Shown one piece after another: positions 43,159 through 51,445 of a DNA stretch of 64,000 bases (position 1 is the first letter of the stretch; each line of letters begins with the position of its first letter). The notes under the pieces are model-generated. The model searched no databases. It was not told the origin of the DNA and saw only the letters and a list, made by a program, of their open reading frames with translations. The stretch is from assembly GCF_000337455.1 (NCBI RefSeq), contig NZ_AOIU01000028.1:102980-166979 (forward strand), in the 5' to 3' direction. The position numbers were made by a program, and so were the translations under genes. The DNA comes from Halosimplex carlsbadense 2-9-1 (GTDB lineage Archaea > Halobacteriota > Halobacteria > Halobacteriales > Haloarculaceae).

Positions 43159-43350
43159 TCAGAAGTAGCTGAGCAGATCGATCCCCGCGTCGAAGTGGTC
43201 GAGGACGACGTACCCCAGGTAGATCCCGACGATGCCGAGGACCCCGGCCGCGTTCGGTGGCGCGGGGATCGGGACGTTCAGAAATCGAAAGACTGCGCCG
43301 GTCAGAAACCCGGTCAGCAGGGCGAGAGCGGCGGTGGTGGCCGATACCAT
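43159..43350 (-). CDS. XapX domain-containing small membrane protein
   Basis: The 63-residue protein has two membrane helices: ALALLTGFLTGAVFRFLNVP and GVLGIVGIYLGYVVLDHF, separated by IPAPPNAAG. This is the XapX pattern (small membrane domain with a Pro-Ala-Pro loop) found in bacteria and archaea without known function. ATG 43350 is preferred because the frame upstream of it is basic and not haloarchaeal in composition. It is convergent with purF. Confidence 0.75.
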   Translation of the reverse strand: MVSATTAALALLTGFLTGAVFRFLNVPIPAPPNAAGVLGIVGIYLGYVVLDHFDAGIDLLSYF

Positions 43351-43778
43351 GGCTCCCCGTACAGTGACTCGGTATTCAGAGGTTTCGACACGCCGTCGGA
43401 CAGTCTCCGCGGTACGGAACGCCGCGAGCGCTGTCGCTCGGTAGGTAACTCCCGCAGAAAGGTGGGTGGGTGTGGGGGTGGGTGGGTGGGTTGGCACCGA
43501 ACTGGTGCCGCACTTATTCGTAACGGCCGGTGTATAATAAATCTTGCGCGAAAAATATCGATATTGATTCTGGTTAGTTTTGAGTATTATTCGTTTCAGG
43601 TAGAGATACAAGAATGGCCAGATAGGAGTGATCTGACGGGCGCTTCGGCTCCAGACCCAGATATCAATTCTGTGAACGAGGGGGCAACCTATTTGCGCGG
43701 TCTGGCGAAAGATCGGGCGATGAGGGCCGAGGGACCGCACGATTTCGGACGAACGGAGTCGAGCGGGAGGCGTCAGGG
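43351..43778. other. 428-bp intergenic region with G-rich and AT-rich tracts
   Basis: Between XapX (minus) and the HalX regulator (plus). It contains the G-rich tract at 43461-43494, a small hairpin GGCACCGAACTGGTGCC directly after it, an AT-rich block 43521-43600 with possible promoters, a 20-codon upstream frame (43720-43782), and a Shine-Dalgarno GGAGG at 43766-43770. No tRNA or larger gene is evident. Confidence 0.55.
43461..43494 (+). repeat. G-rich tract with G-quadruplex potential
   Basis: About 34 nt of GGT/GGGT units containing at least four runs of three or more G separated by one to three T or TGT. This matches the canonical parallel G-quadruplex pattern on the plus strand. Confidence 0.6.
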
Positions 43779-43782
43779 ATGA
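43720..43782 (+). other. Short upstream ORF overlapping the regulator start
   Basis: An ATG at 43720 opens a 20-codon frame whose TGA (43780-43782) overlaps the ATG of the HalX regulator at 43779 in another frame. It may be chance, but the stop-start overlap is the kind used for translational coupling. Confidence 0.25.
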
Positions 43783-44366
43783 CCGCGGAGGCGTCGGTAC
43801 TGGTCGTCGACGACAACCGGGTCATCGCGGACACGTACGCGGCGTTCCTCGCCGACGAGTACACGGTCGAGACCGTCTACGGCGGCGAGGCGGCGCTGGA
43901 CGCGCTCGGCCCCGAGGTCGAAGTGGTCCTGCTGGACCGGCGGATGCCCGGGCTGTCGGGCGACGAGGTACTCGCGCGGATCGACGAGCGGGCGCTGGAC
44001 TGTCGAGTCGTGATGGTGACGGCGGTCGACCCGGCGGTCGACGTCGTCGACCTCCCGTTCGACGAGTACGTCGTCAAGCCGGTCGGTCGGCCGGAACTGG
44101 TCGCCGTGGTCGAGGAGATGCGCCGACGGGCCACCTACGACGACGCGCTCAGGGGATTTCTCGCGCTCGCGTCGAAGAAGGCGACGCTCGAAGCGCGCGT
44201 CGGGGAGGCAGAACGCGCCGACAGCGAACCCTACCGGCGGGTCGAGGAACGCCTGGCCGAAAAGCGGGAGTCGCTCGGAATCGAGACGGAGCGCCTGGAG
44301 GGGATCGTCTCGGGAGAGGCGCGGGACATCGTCACCACGAGCGATACCGACGCGATCACCGAGTGA
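43779..44366 (+). CDS. HalX-type response regulator
   Basis: Two-component receiver protein of 195 residues. The receiver domain (residues 5-118) has the acidic pocket Asp11-Asp12, phosphorylated Asp53 in VVLLDRRMPG and the conserved Lys in VVKPVG. It is followed by the haloarchaeal HalX domain (helical ALASKKATLEARVGEAERA and RRVEERLAEKRESL, residues about 125-180). There is no DNA-binding domain, so output is probably through protein contacts. GGAGG lies 8 bp before the ATG, favouring this start and leadered translation. No adjacent kinase is present. Confidence 0.9.
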   Translation: MTAEASVLVVDDNRVIADTYAAFLADEYTVETVYGGEAALDALGPEVEVVLLDRRMPGLSGDEVLARIDERALDCRVVMVTAVDPAVDVVDLPFDEYVVKPVGRPELVAVVEEMRRRATYDDALRGFLALASKKATLEARVGEAERADSEPYRRVEERLAEKRESLGIETERLEGIVSGEARDIVTTSDTDAITE

Positions 44367-44422
44367 CGTGAGGCCGTCGCAGCGGCGTCGCTCGGCCCCG
44401 TCGACTCCGGTACGCTTACGGC

Positions 44423-44440
44423 GTCCGCTCCGTAGCGGAC
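44423..44440. promoter_or_regulatory. 7-bp perfect hairpin just before the wHTH start
   Basis: GTCCGCT (44423-44429) and AGCGGAC (44434-44440) flank CCGT; the hairpin ends 5 bp before the ATG at 44446. It could be an operator for autoregulation or an RNA hairpin that limits translation. Confidence 0.45.
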
Positions 44441-44445
44441 TGGTA

Positions 44446-44721
44446 ATGGAGGGGACCCTGTGGTACGTGCTCACCGGGACGCGCGGGGGGCGAAACCGGA
44501 TCAGGATCCTCCAGGCGATCGACGAGCGGCCCCGCAACGCCCACCAGCTGGCCGACGACCTCGATCTGGACTACAAGACCGTCAGGCACCACCTCGACGT
44601 GTTGCTGGACAACGACATCGTCGACAAGAGCGGCGACGACTACGGGGCCGTCTACCTGCCGACCGACCGAGTTCGAGCCAACTGGGGAACAGTCGAGGAG
44701 ATCTTCGAACGGGTCGAGTGA
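44446..44721 (+). CDS. Winged helix-turn-helix transcriptional regulator
   Basis: The 91-residue protein has an ArsR-like winged helix: RNRIRILQAIDERPRNAHQLADDLDLDYKTVRHHLDVLLDNDIVDKSG, then a wing with YGAVYLPTDRVRANW. There are no cysteine metal sites, so it is not a classical ArsR metalloregulator. ATG 44446 lies right after a hairpin. The next gene, a small membrane protein, starts 55 bp downstream; such regulator plus membrane-protein pairs are common in haloarchaea, sometimes sensing membrane state. Confidence 0.85.
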   Translation: MEGTLWYVLTGTRGGRNRIRILQAIDERPRNAHQLADDLDLDYKTVRHHLDVLLDNDIVDKSGDDYGAVYLPTDRVRANWGTVEEIFERVE

Positions 44722-44776
44722 GTATGGTCGAAATTAGGAACACGTATATTCGGCGGCGAGAACAAGGGAGGAACGG

Positions 44777-45079
44777 ATGAGTCTCTGGCTGGACGCCGCG
44801 AGCGCGGCCGCGACCCTGAACGTCGTCCTGCTCGTCGCGCTCGTCGGCATCTGGGCCCGTAACTATCTGGAGTTCCGTTCGAAGCATCCGCTGGGCCTGC
44901 TCGTGTTCGGTCTCCTGTTGCTGGCCGAAAACTGCCTGTCGGTCTACTACTACGTCATCGACCCGGAGGTCGCGGCGCTGCTGCGTTCCGCGGCCCCCGT
45001 CGCCGGCCGCGCGATGACCTTCGTCCAGATCCTTGAACTCGGTGCCATCCTCTTTCTCGCCTGGGTCACCTGGGACTGA
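44777..45079 (+). CDS. Three-helix membrane protein paired with the wHTH regulator
   Basis: The 100-residue hydrophobic protein has helices at about residues 11-29, 38-60 and 74-98 (NVVLLVALVGIW; LGLLVFGLLLLAENCLSVYYYV; ILELGAILFLAWVTW). No motif for transport is visible. It lies 55 bp after the wHTH gene on the same strand, with a TATA-like TATATTC between them, so it may also have its own promoter. Confidence 0.7.
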   Translation: MSLWLDAASAAATLNVVLLVALVGIWARNYLEFRSKHPLGLLVFGLLLLAENCLSVYYYVIDPEVAALLRSAAPVAGRAMTFVQILELGAILFLAWVTWD

Positions 45080-45221
45080 GCGCCGGGCCCGGCGAAACGC
45101 GGTCGTCGCCTCCCCAACCCGCGATTCGACACGGAGTTCGAACGAATTTGGGTGACTCCCGGGCGTGGCTACGGTGTCACGTCGGACAAGCTTCACATCG
45201 CTGTTTTCCTGGGACTGTACC

Positions 45222-46691
45222 ATGACGCGCAAGACACGTCGCGACCTGCTCGCAGCGCTCGGTGCATCGGCCGCGGTCGGCCTCGCCGGCTGTGGATCGG
45301 ACGGGGATACCACAGACACTGAAGCCGACGACGCCGACGATACCGACGCCATGGACGGCGGGATGGATACCGACACCGACGCCATGGACGGCGGGATGGA
45401 CACTGAGACGGACACCGACTCCGGGATGGGGGGTACCGCGAACGTGCGCGTGGCACACTTCTCGCCGGACGCGCCGAACGTCGACGTGTACGTGAACGAC
45501 GACGAGGTGCTCTCGGACGTGCCGTTCCGCGCGATCAGCGACTACATGGAACTGCCAGCGGGCACGCACGTGGTCACGATCACCGCCGCGGGCGACGCCG
45601 ACACGGTCGCCTTCGAGGGGGAGGTGACCGTCGAAGCCGACACCGACTACACGGTCGCCGCCATCGGCGAACTGTCCAGCGAGGACTCGGAGTTCCGCCC
45701 GCTGATCCTCGAAGACGACAACAGCGAGGTCGGCGACGACATGGCACGGGTCCGCCTCGTCCACGCGTCGCCGGACGCCCCGGCGGTCGACGTGACGGCC
45801 GCCGACGGCGATACCGTCCTGTTCGACGGCGTCCCGTTCGGCGAGTCCGGCTACGTCGAGGTGCCCGCAGGGACGTACACGCTCGGGGTCCGCGGCGACA
45901 CGAGTTCCAACGACGGCGACGTAGTCGCCGAGTTCACCGTCGAACTCACCGGCGGGACCGTCTACACCGGCTTCGCCGGCGGCTACCTCTCGCCCGACGA
46001 CGAGGACGCCGAGGCGCCGTTCGACCTCACCTTCGCCGTCGACTCGGGGGCGGGCGGCGGCGGCCTGGTCGAGACCGGCTCGGTCCGCGTCGCACACATG
46101 TCCCCGGACGCGCCGAACGTCGACGTGTACGTCGACGACAGCGAGGCGCTCTCGGACGTGCCCTTCGGCGCCGTCAGCGACTACATGTCCGTGCCCACCG
46201 GCGAGCGGACCGTCACGATCACCGCCGCGGGCGACGCCGAGACCGTCGCCTTCGAGGGGCCGGTCACGGTCGGCACCGGCGACTACACCATCGTCGCCGC
46301 CGGTGAACTGACCAGCGAGGACACCGAGTTCCAGCCGCTCGTCCTCGAAGACGACAACAGCGACCCCGGCGGAAACATGGCGCGGCTACGCGTCGTCCAC
46401 GGGTCGCCCGACGCGCCCGCGGTCGACGTGACCGCCGCGGGGGGCGACGTGGTCCTGTTCGACGGCGTCCCCTTCGGCGAATCGGGCTACACCACCGTCG
46501 AGGCCAACGACTACACCGTCCAGATCCGCGGCGACACCGATTCCAACGACGGCGACGTGGTCGCCGACTACGACGTGTCGCTGAACGGCGGGACCGTCTA
46601 CACCGCCTTCGCCCAGGGGTACCTGACGCCCGACGACGAATCTGTCGACGAGAGTTTCGATCTCAACGTCGTCCAGGACGCCAGCTACTGA
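45222..46691 (+). CDS. Tat-exported lipoprotein with duplicated DUF4397 modules
   Basis: Surface lipoprotein of 489 residues. Signal TRRDLLAALGASAAVGLAGC gives a twin-arginine and a lipobox at Cys24. A short Met/Asp/Gly/Thr linker (MDGGMDTDTDAMDGGMD) follows, then two tandem about 200-residue halves. Each half has two DUF4397 modules: VRVAHFSPDAPNVDVYV-type and VRLVHASPDAPAVDVTA-type openings. The halves are very alike (both share GVPFGESGY and EDDNS blocks), pointing to internal duplication. DUF4397 beta-sandwiches occur in secreted proteins; function unknown. ATG 45222 begins the Tat signal. Confidence 0.88.
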   Translation: MTRKTRRDLLAALGASAAVGLAGCGSDGDTTDTEADDADDTDAMDGGMDTDTDAMDGGMDTETDTDSGMGGTANVRVAHFSPDAPNVDVYVNDDEVLSDVPFRAISDYMELPAGTHVVTITAAGDADTVAFEGEVTVEADTDYTVAAIGELSSEDSEFRPLILEDDNSEVGDDMARVRLVHASPDAPAVDVTAADGDTVLFDGVPFGESGYVEVPAGTYTLGVRGDTSSNDGDVVAEFTVELTGGTVYTGFAGGYLSPDDEDAEAPFDLTFAVDSGAGGGGLVETGSVRVAHMSPDAPNVDVYVDDSEALSDVPFGAVSDYMSVPTGERTVTITAAGDAETVAFEGPVTVGTGDYTIVAAGELTSEDTEFQPLVLEDDNSDPGGNMARLRVVHGSPDAPAVDVTAAGGDVVLFDGVPFGESGYTTVEANDYTVQIRGDTDSNDGDVVADYDVSLNGGTVYTAFAQGYLTPDDESVDESFDLNVVQDASY

Positions 46692-46876
46692 GCGGTCGCC
46701 CACCCCGCGCGAGCCGCTCCCGGGGAGCAAAACGGTCGGACGCGGCCCCGCCCGCTTCGGGACCCCACGTTCGGAGTTCCGAACACCTCGCTTTTCGAAC
46801 GGAAACCGCATTGAGAGTGGCGCCCGTCGGTCTGACGTGAGATGGAGACGCGAACGGACTGGGAGTCGCCGAGGCG

Positions 46877-48142
46877 ATGAACCGCAACGACCGGGCCATC
46901 ACCGGCTTCGCGATGGCCGCCCACGGGCTGGTCCACACCTACGAACTGGCCGTCCCGATCCTGTTGACCGTCTGGATCGTGGAGTTCCCGGTCACCTCGG
47001 CGACGCTGGGGACCGTCGTCGCCGTCGGCTACGGACTGTTCGGCGTCGGTGCGCTCCCCGCCGGCCTGCTCGTCGACCGCTTCGGCTCGCGCGCCCTGGT
47101 CGTCGGTTGCACGCTCGGCATGGGGCTGTCGTTCCTGCTGTTGAGCGTCCTGCCGGGCGTCGTCGGTATCGCCGTCGCCCTCGCGCTGTGGGGGGTCGCC
47201 GCCAGCGTCTACCACCCCGCCGGACTGACGCTCATCAGCAAGGGCGTCGAGGAGCGGGGCGTCGCCTTCGCCTACCACGGGATGGCCGGCAACGTCGGAA
47301 TCGTCGCCGGCCCCTTTCTCACCGCGCTCTTGCTCGTCGTCGTCGACTGGCGGGTCGCCGTCGCGGCGCTTTCGGTCCCCGCGCTCGTCGCGACCGTGGT
47401 CGGCCTCCGCGCTGAGTTCGACGAGACTGCCGCGGTCGGTCGCGGGGAGGCGGCCGCCGACGGCGGTGGCGACGCGCCCGAGACCGACATCGGGTCGCTC
47501 TCGGAGTTCGTCTCGGCCTCGCGGGCGGTGTTCACCCTCGGTTTCCTCACCGTCTTCGCGCTCGTGATGTTCAACGGCCTCTACTACCGCGGGATGTTGA
47601 CCTTCCTCCCGGGCCTGCTGAGCGACTTCCTCGAACCGCTGGTCGGTTCGGCCGCCGGATCCGTGGGCCCGTTCTCAGAGGGGCCGGCCGCCGCGGAGTT
47701 CGACCGCTCGCGGTACCTCTACGCCGGCCTCCTCGCCGTCGGCATCGGGGGCCAGTACGTCGGCGGTCGGCTCACCGACGCCGTCGAGCCTGAGCGGGGC
47801 CTCGTGATCGCGCTGAGTTCGCTGGCGGCTATCGCCGTCCTGTTCGTCCCCGCGTCCGGGTCGCTGCCCGCGCTGCTCGCGGTCAGCGTCGCGCTCGGGT
47901 TCACCCTGTTCGGGATGCAGCCGCTCACTCAGGCGACTATCGCCAAGTACTCGCCGCCCGAACACCGGGGACTCTCGTTCGGCTACACGTACCTCGCTAT
48001 CTTCGGTATCGGCGCGCTCGGCGCCTCTATCACCGGCTGGGTGCTCACGTACGGCTCGCCGCCGCTGCTATTCCTGACTCTCGCCGGCTTCGCGGCGGCG
48101 GCGCTGGGGCTCGCGGTGTCGTTGGTCCTCCGGGACCGGTGA
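46877..48142 (+). CDS. MFS transporter
   Basis: Major facilitator superfamily permease of 421 residues with about twelve membrane segments in two bundles. The first bundle has GLLVDRFGSRALVVGC (the MFS motif A loop between helices 2 and 3) and helices with LWGVAASVYHPAGLTLISKG. A soluble loop at about residues 195-215 precedes the second half, which includes YVGGRLTDAVEPERG (the repeat of motif A). The YHPAG motif resembles bacterial fosmidomycin-resistance type MFS proteins. ATG 46877 has no better alternative. Substrate not determinable. Confidence 0.88.
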   Translation: MNRNDRAITGFAMAAHGLVHTYELAVPILLTVWIVEFPVTSATLGTVVAVGYGLFGVGALPAGLLVDRFGSRALVVGCTLGMGLSFLLLSVLPGVVGIAVALALWGVAASVYHPAGLTLISKGVEERGVAFAYHGMAGNVGIVAGPFLTALLLVVVDWRVAVAALSVPALVATVVGLRAEFDETAAVGRGEAAADGGGDAPETDIGSLSEFVSASRAVFTLGFLTVFALVMFNGLYYRGMLTFLPGLLSDFLEPLVGSAAGSVGPFSEGPAAAEFDRSRYLYAGLLAVGIGGQYVGGRLTDAVEPERGLVIALSSLAAIAVLFVPASGSLPALLAVSVALGFTLFGMQPLTQATIAKYSPPEHRGLSFGYTYLAIFGIGALGASITGWVLTYGSPPLLFLTLAGFAAAALGLAVSLVLRDR

Positions 48143-48244
48143 ACGGGGCCGTCCGACGGTCGAACGCGAACGCCGCCGCTCGCCGGTCGGCTTCGGTAGG
48201 AAGTTTGCGTGGGTGCAGTCCCTGAGGGATGCACCTGCACTGTC

Positions 48245-48261
48245 GTCCGCCGTGGGCGGAC
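48245..48261. terminator. Hairpin just 3' of tRNA-Leu
   Basis: GTCCGCC (48245-48251), GTG loop, GGCGGAC (48255-48261). On the minus strand it follows the tRNA 3' end by 6 nt, so it is the likely trailer/terminator structure of the tRNA. Confidence 0.5.
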
Positions 48262-48267
48262 TGGTAG

Positions 48268-48352
<85 letters not shown>

Positions 48353-48544
48353 ACTCGTCTGCTCTTGCGGTTTTCCGCATTCGTTTATTCCCGAGGGGCA
48401 TTAAAATCACTGTCGGTTTCGCCGCTCGATGGGTGACGACCGCACGCCCTCGTCGCCCGTCGACGGCCCACCGGGACCGCGACCGCTCCCGGTCGGCGAT
48501 TACGGCGGACTGTCAGGTCATCCCGACGAGGGAAAACGGGCCAT

Positions 48545-48571
48545 TCAAATAGGGGGGCTCCACTACCCCCC
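48545..48571 (+). promoter_or_regulatory. aMBF1 promoter with G6/C6 inverted repeat
   Basis: TTCAAATAG (48545-48553) is a TATA-like element about 26 bp before the ATG at 48575. GGGGGG (48552-48557) and CCCCCC (48566-48571) form an inverted repeat between it and the start codon, overlapping the predicted transcription start. Confidence 0.45.
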
Positions 48572-48574
48572 AGC

Positions 48575-49072
48575 ATGGCCAAGTACTCGACCGGTGGCGC
48601 CGGCTCCAGCGCCAGCGACAGTTGCGAACTCTGCGGCGCGGAGAACGTGGATCTGCAGACCGCGAGCGTCGCTGGGGCGACGCTCAGCGTCTGCTCGGAG
48701 TGCGTCCAGCACGACGAGACGTCCGGCGGGGGATCCGAGGGCGGCGACGACGGGCGCGACCGGAAGCGCCAGGCGGCACAGAACGCGGCACGCATGCAGG
48801 ACGCCGCCCGGGCCGACGCTTCCCACTGGGAGGACGGGGCGGACTACGACGACGACCAGCTCCCGTATCTCGTCAGCGACTACGGCGACGTGCTCGTCGC
48901 GGCTCGCCAGGACGCCGGTTTACAGACCGGCGAACTCGCCGAGGCCGTCGACGCCGAGGAGTCCGACGTGCTCGCCGTCGAGCAGGGACGTGCGACCCAG
49001 GCGAACGTCGGTGGGTCGCTCATCGGCGCCCTGGAAGCGGAACTGGACGTTCGGCTCGTCGACGGGGAGTAG
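48575..49072 (+). CDS. Archaeal multiprotein bridging factor aMBF1
   Basis: Protein of 165 residues with an N-terminal zinc ribbon, CELCG at residues 17-21 and CSECV at about 40-44. An acidic/basic linker with DRKRQAAQNAARMQDAA leads to a C-terminal cro/HTH_3 domain (YGDVLVAARQDAGLQTGELAEAVDAEESDVLAVEQG). This is the aMBF1 architecture, homologue of eukaryotic MBF1; archaeal versions associate with ribosomes. The TATA-like element and ATG spacing support leaderless start at 48575. Confidence 0.88.
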   Translation: MAKYSTGGAGSSASDSCELCGAENVDLQTASVAGATLSVCSECVQHDETSGGGSEGGDDGRDRKRQAAQNAARMQDAARADASHWEDGADYDDDQLPYLVSDYGDVLVAARQDAGLQTGELAEAVDAEESDVLAVEQGRATQANVGGSLIGALEAELDVRLVDGE

Positions 49073-49122
49073 CGGCGACGGACGCCCGCCGGTGTTTTCA
49101 GATCGAGAAGTCCCTCGAAGAG

Positions 49123-49130
49123 TATAAATA
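49123..49130 (+). promoter_or_regulatory. TATA box for the pilin-like gene
   Basis: TATAAATA lies 45 bp before the ATG at 49168, giving a predicted leader of about 15-20 nt that contains a purine-rich AGGGGGAT upstream of the start. Confidence 0.55.
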
Positions 49131-49167
49131 ATTGACTCGTGTTGGGCCTCCCAGCAGGGGGATTCGT

Positions 49168-50190
49168 ATGTTCGACACGACCGGTGACGACAACGGGGTA
49201 CTCGGGGTATCGACACCGGTCGGTGTGACGCTCATGGTCGTCATCGTCGTGGTGCTGGCGACGCTCGTTACCGTGACGACGACCGATCTGGCACGGTCGA
49301 CTCAGGACAGTGCGCAGGTCCACGGCGTCGGGACCTTCGACGTACAGTTTCAGGAGACCGGGAACGACTCGCTGCGGATCTCGCCCGACTCGCTCCGTAA
49401 CAAGGACTCGACGTACATCCTCGAAGTCAACGACTACCCCGTCTATCGATGGGACGGCCACGAGCCGCTGGAGTTCACGTGTCTCTACCCCGGAGACCAC
49501 ATCGAGATCGTCTCGAAGGAGGGCGAGACGACCTACCCGGTTCAGGACCGTCGCATGGAACGGGCCCTCTCCTGTGGGCGTATCAGGGCGCTTCCGGAGA
49601 AGTTCGAGTACGCCTACATCGATAATCAGACGACTCTCGACAAGGTACGCGTCCAGCCCGATTTCACCTTCGGCATCGAGATCGACCCGGACGGGACGGG
49701 GTCGGACGATACCCTCGGCAACGACGTTCACAAACAGGACATCGGCACGATCCCCGTCACCAACCAGTGGCACTACATCCGCAGGTACGACAAACCGATC
49801 GAGGGCCTCTCGCCGCCGGTCTGGGTCATCGTGATGACCGACAACGTTCACTGGAAACTCGATGACGCTGGCGGTGATCTGAACTGGACCGACGACCCGA
49901 CGCGTGCCTACGGGAGCGACGCCTATTCGATCAAGGACACGGGGAGCGGAAACGATCTGAAGCTCGAACCCGACGACAGCGAACCGACCAACGACATCTA
50001 CATGGTGTTCAAGCCGGGCTGTTCGGGTAGTAAGCTCAAGGTCATCGACGTGGACGCCGGCTACCACAACAAGGTCTACATCAACGACCAGGTCGCGATC
50101 CCCGATACGGCGCCGTACGATTCGGGCACGAAGCCGACGCCGAAACTGCTCAACGCCCCCGGGGTGAACTGCCCGACGAACAATCCGTAG
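49168..50190 (+). CDS. Type IV pilin-like secreted protein
   Basis: The 340-residue product has a class III (archaeal pilin) signal: a short polar N-terminus MFDTTGDDNGVLG, then a hydrophobic stretch VSTPVGVTLMVVIVVVLATLV, suiting PibD cleavage after Gly. The rest is a beta-rich acidic domain with few cysteines (TCLYPGDHIEI; LSCGRIRAL; KPGCSGS; GVNCPTN). It resembles haloarchaeal type IV pilin N-terminal domain proteins. No neighbouring pil genes, so it may be a minor or specialised pilin, or a surface protein with a pilin-like anchor. ATG 49168 is the start next to the signal; an upstream TTG frame is discarded. Confidence 0.75.
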   Translation: MFDTTGDDNGVLGVSTPVGVTLMVVIVVVLATLVTVTTTDLARSTQDSAQVHGVGTFDVQFQETGNDSLRISPDSLRNKDSTYILEVNDYPVYRWDGHEPLEFTCLYPGDHIEIVSKEGETTYPVQDRRMERALSCGRIRALPEKFEYAYIDNQTTLDKVRVQPDFTFGIEIDPDGTGSDDTLGNDVHKQDIGTIPVTNQWHYIRRYDKPIEGLSPPVWVIVMTDNVHWKLDDAGGDLNWTDDPTRAYGSDAYSIKDTGSGNDLKLEPDDSEPTNDIYMVFKPGCSGSKLKVIDVDAGYHNKVYINDQVAIPDTAPYDSGTKPTPKLLNAPGVNCPTNNP

Positions 50191-50232
50191 CTCACCGCGC
50201 AATTTTTGCCGCAGCTGTCCCAACAGCGTGTC

Positions 50233-51369
50233 ATGGAGCTATCGGCCACGCAGGCGGCGATCCGAGAGGCGGTCCGGGAGTTCGCCGAGTCCGAGATCCG
50301 GCCGGTCGCGGCCGAGTCGGACCGCGAGGGCGTCTTCCCGGAAGATATCTGGGACGGGCTGGCCGACCTCGACCTAACGGGATTGACCGTCCCCGAGGCC
50401 TACGGCGGGTTCGACGCCGACCGACTGACCTACGCCGTCGTCAACGAGGAGGTTGCCTACGGGTCGCTGGCGGTCGCGACGGCGCTGTCGGTTCACTGCC
50501 TCGCCACCTCCTGTATCGCGGAGTTCGGCGACGAGTCGGTCCGCGAGGAGTGGCTGCCGGAGATGGTCGACGGCCGGCCGGTCGGCGCGTTCGCGCTCTC
50601 GGAGCCCGACGCCGGCTCGAACCCCGCGGAGATGTCGACGACCGCTCGCACGGTCGACGGTGGAGCGGCGTACGTCCTCGACGGCAAGAAACAGTGGATC
50701 ACCAACGGCGAGCGCGCCGGCGTGGCGGTCGTCTTCGCGAAGACCGACGCCGACGACCCCGAGTCGGTGACGCAGTTCCTCGTCCCGACGGACGCCGACG
50801 GGCTGGAAGTCGGAAAGAAAGAGGAAAAGCTCGGCCTGCGAGCGAGCGACACGACGAGTCTGGTGTTCGACGGCGTCGAGGTGCCGGCGCGGTACCGGCT
50901 GACCGAGCCCGGTCGCGGGCTGGCGGCGGCCTTTTCGATCCTGACCGGCGGTCGGATCGGTATCGCCGCTCAGTCGGTCGGACTCGCCCAGTCGGCGCTC
51001 GACGAGGCGGTTGCCTACGCCGGCGAGCGCGAGCAGTTCGACCGACCGATCGCCGACACCCAGTCGATCCGGCACAAACTGGCGGACATGGAGACCGACG
51101 TGCGGGCCGCACGGGCGCTGACTCACGAAGCCGCGGCGGCCCAGGACCGCGGCGAATCCGCCCGGACCGCCGCCAGCGTCGCGAAGTACTTCGCGAGCGA
51201 GGCGGCGGTCGACGTGACGAACGAGGCCGTCCAGATCCACGGCGGCTACGGCTACACGTCCGAGTTCCCGGTCGAACGGCTCTATCGCGACGCGAAGGTG
51301 ACGACCATCTACGAGGGGACCAGCCAGATCCAGAAGAATATCGTCGCGCGGGACCTGCTTGGTGAGTAG
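50233..51369 (+). CDS. Acyl-CoA dehydrogenase
   Basis: Flavoenzyme of 378 residues oxidising acyl-CoA thioesters. N-terminal helical domain [29 protein letters not shown]/substrate segment [40 protein letters not shown]; and C-terminal [40 protein letters not shown] and [17 protein letters not shown], where the Glu in IYEGT is the catalytic base of short/medium-chain enzymes. Acyl chain length cannot be told. The start is ATG 50233. No electron-transfer flavoprotein genes lie adjacent. Confidence 0.93.
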   Translation: MELSATQAAIREAVREFAESEIRPVAAESDREGVFPEDIWDGLADLDLTGLTVPEAYGGFDADRLTYAVVNEEVAYGSLAVATALSVHCLATSCIAEFGDESVREEWLPEMVDGRPVGAFALSEPDAGSNPAEMSTTARTVDGGAAYVLDGKKQWITNGERAGVAVVFAKTDADDPESVTQFLVPTDADGLEVGKKEEKLGLRASDTTSLVFDGVEVPARYRLTEPGRGLAAAFSILTGGRIGIAAQSVGLAQSALDEAVAYAGEREQFDRPIADTQSIRHKLADMETDVRAARALTHEAAAAQDRGESARTAASVAKYFASEAAVDVTNEAVQIHGGYGYTSEFPVERLYRDAKVTTIYEGTSQIQKNIVARDLLGE

Positions 51370-51445
51370 TCCGAGACTCGACACGGTCTCTCGACACCCG
51401 TCCCCGGTCGACACGCATTTGCTGGCTCGATCCCTACCGTCGCCC

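Noticed and set aside
44582..45415. 277-codon frame on the minus strand with Ser/Val/Ile/Pro repeats
   Set aside because: Antisense shadow of the Met/Asp linker and signal of the DUF4397 lipoprotein and the membrane gene.
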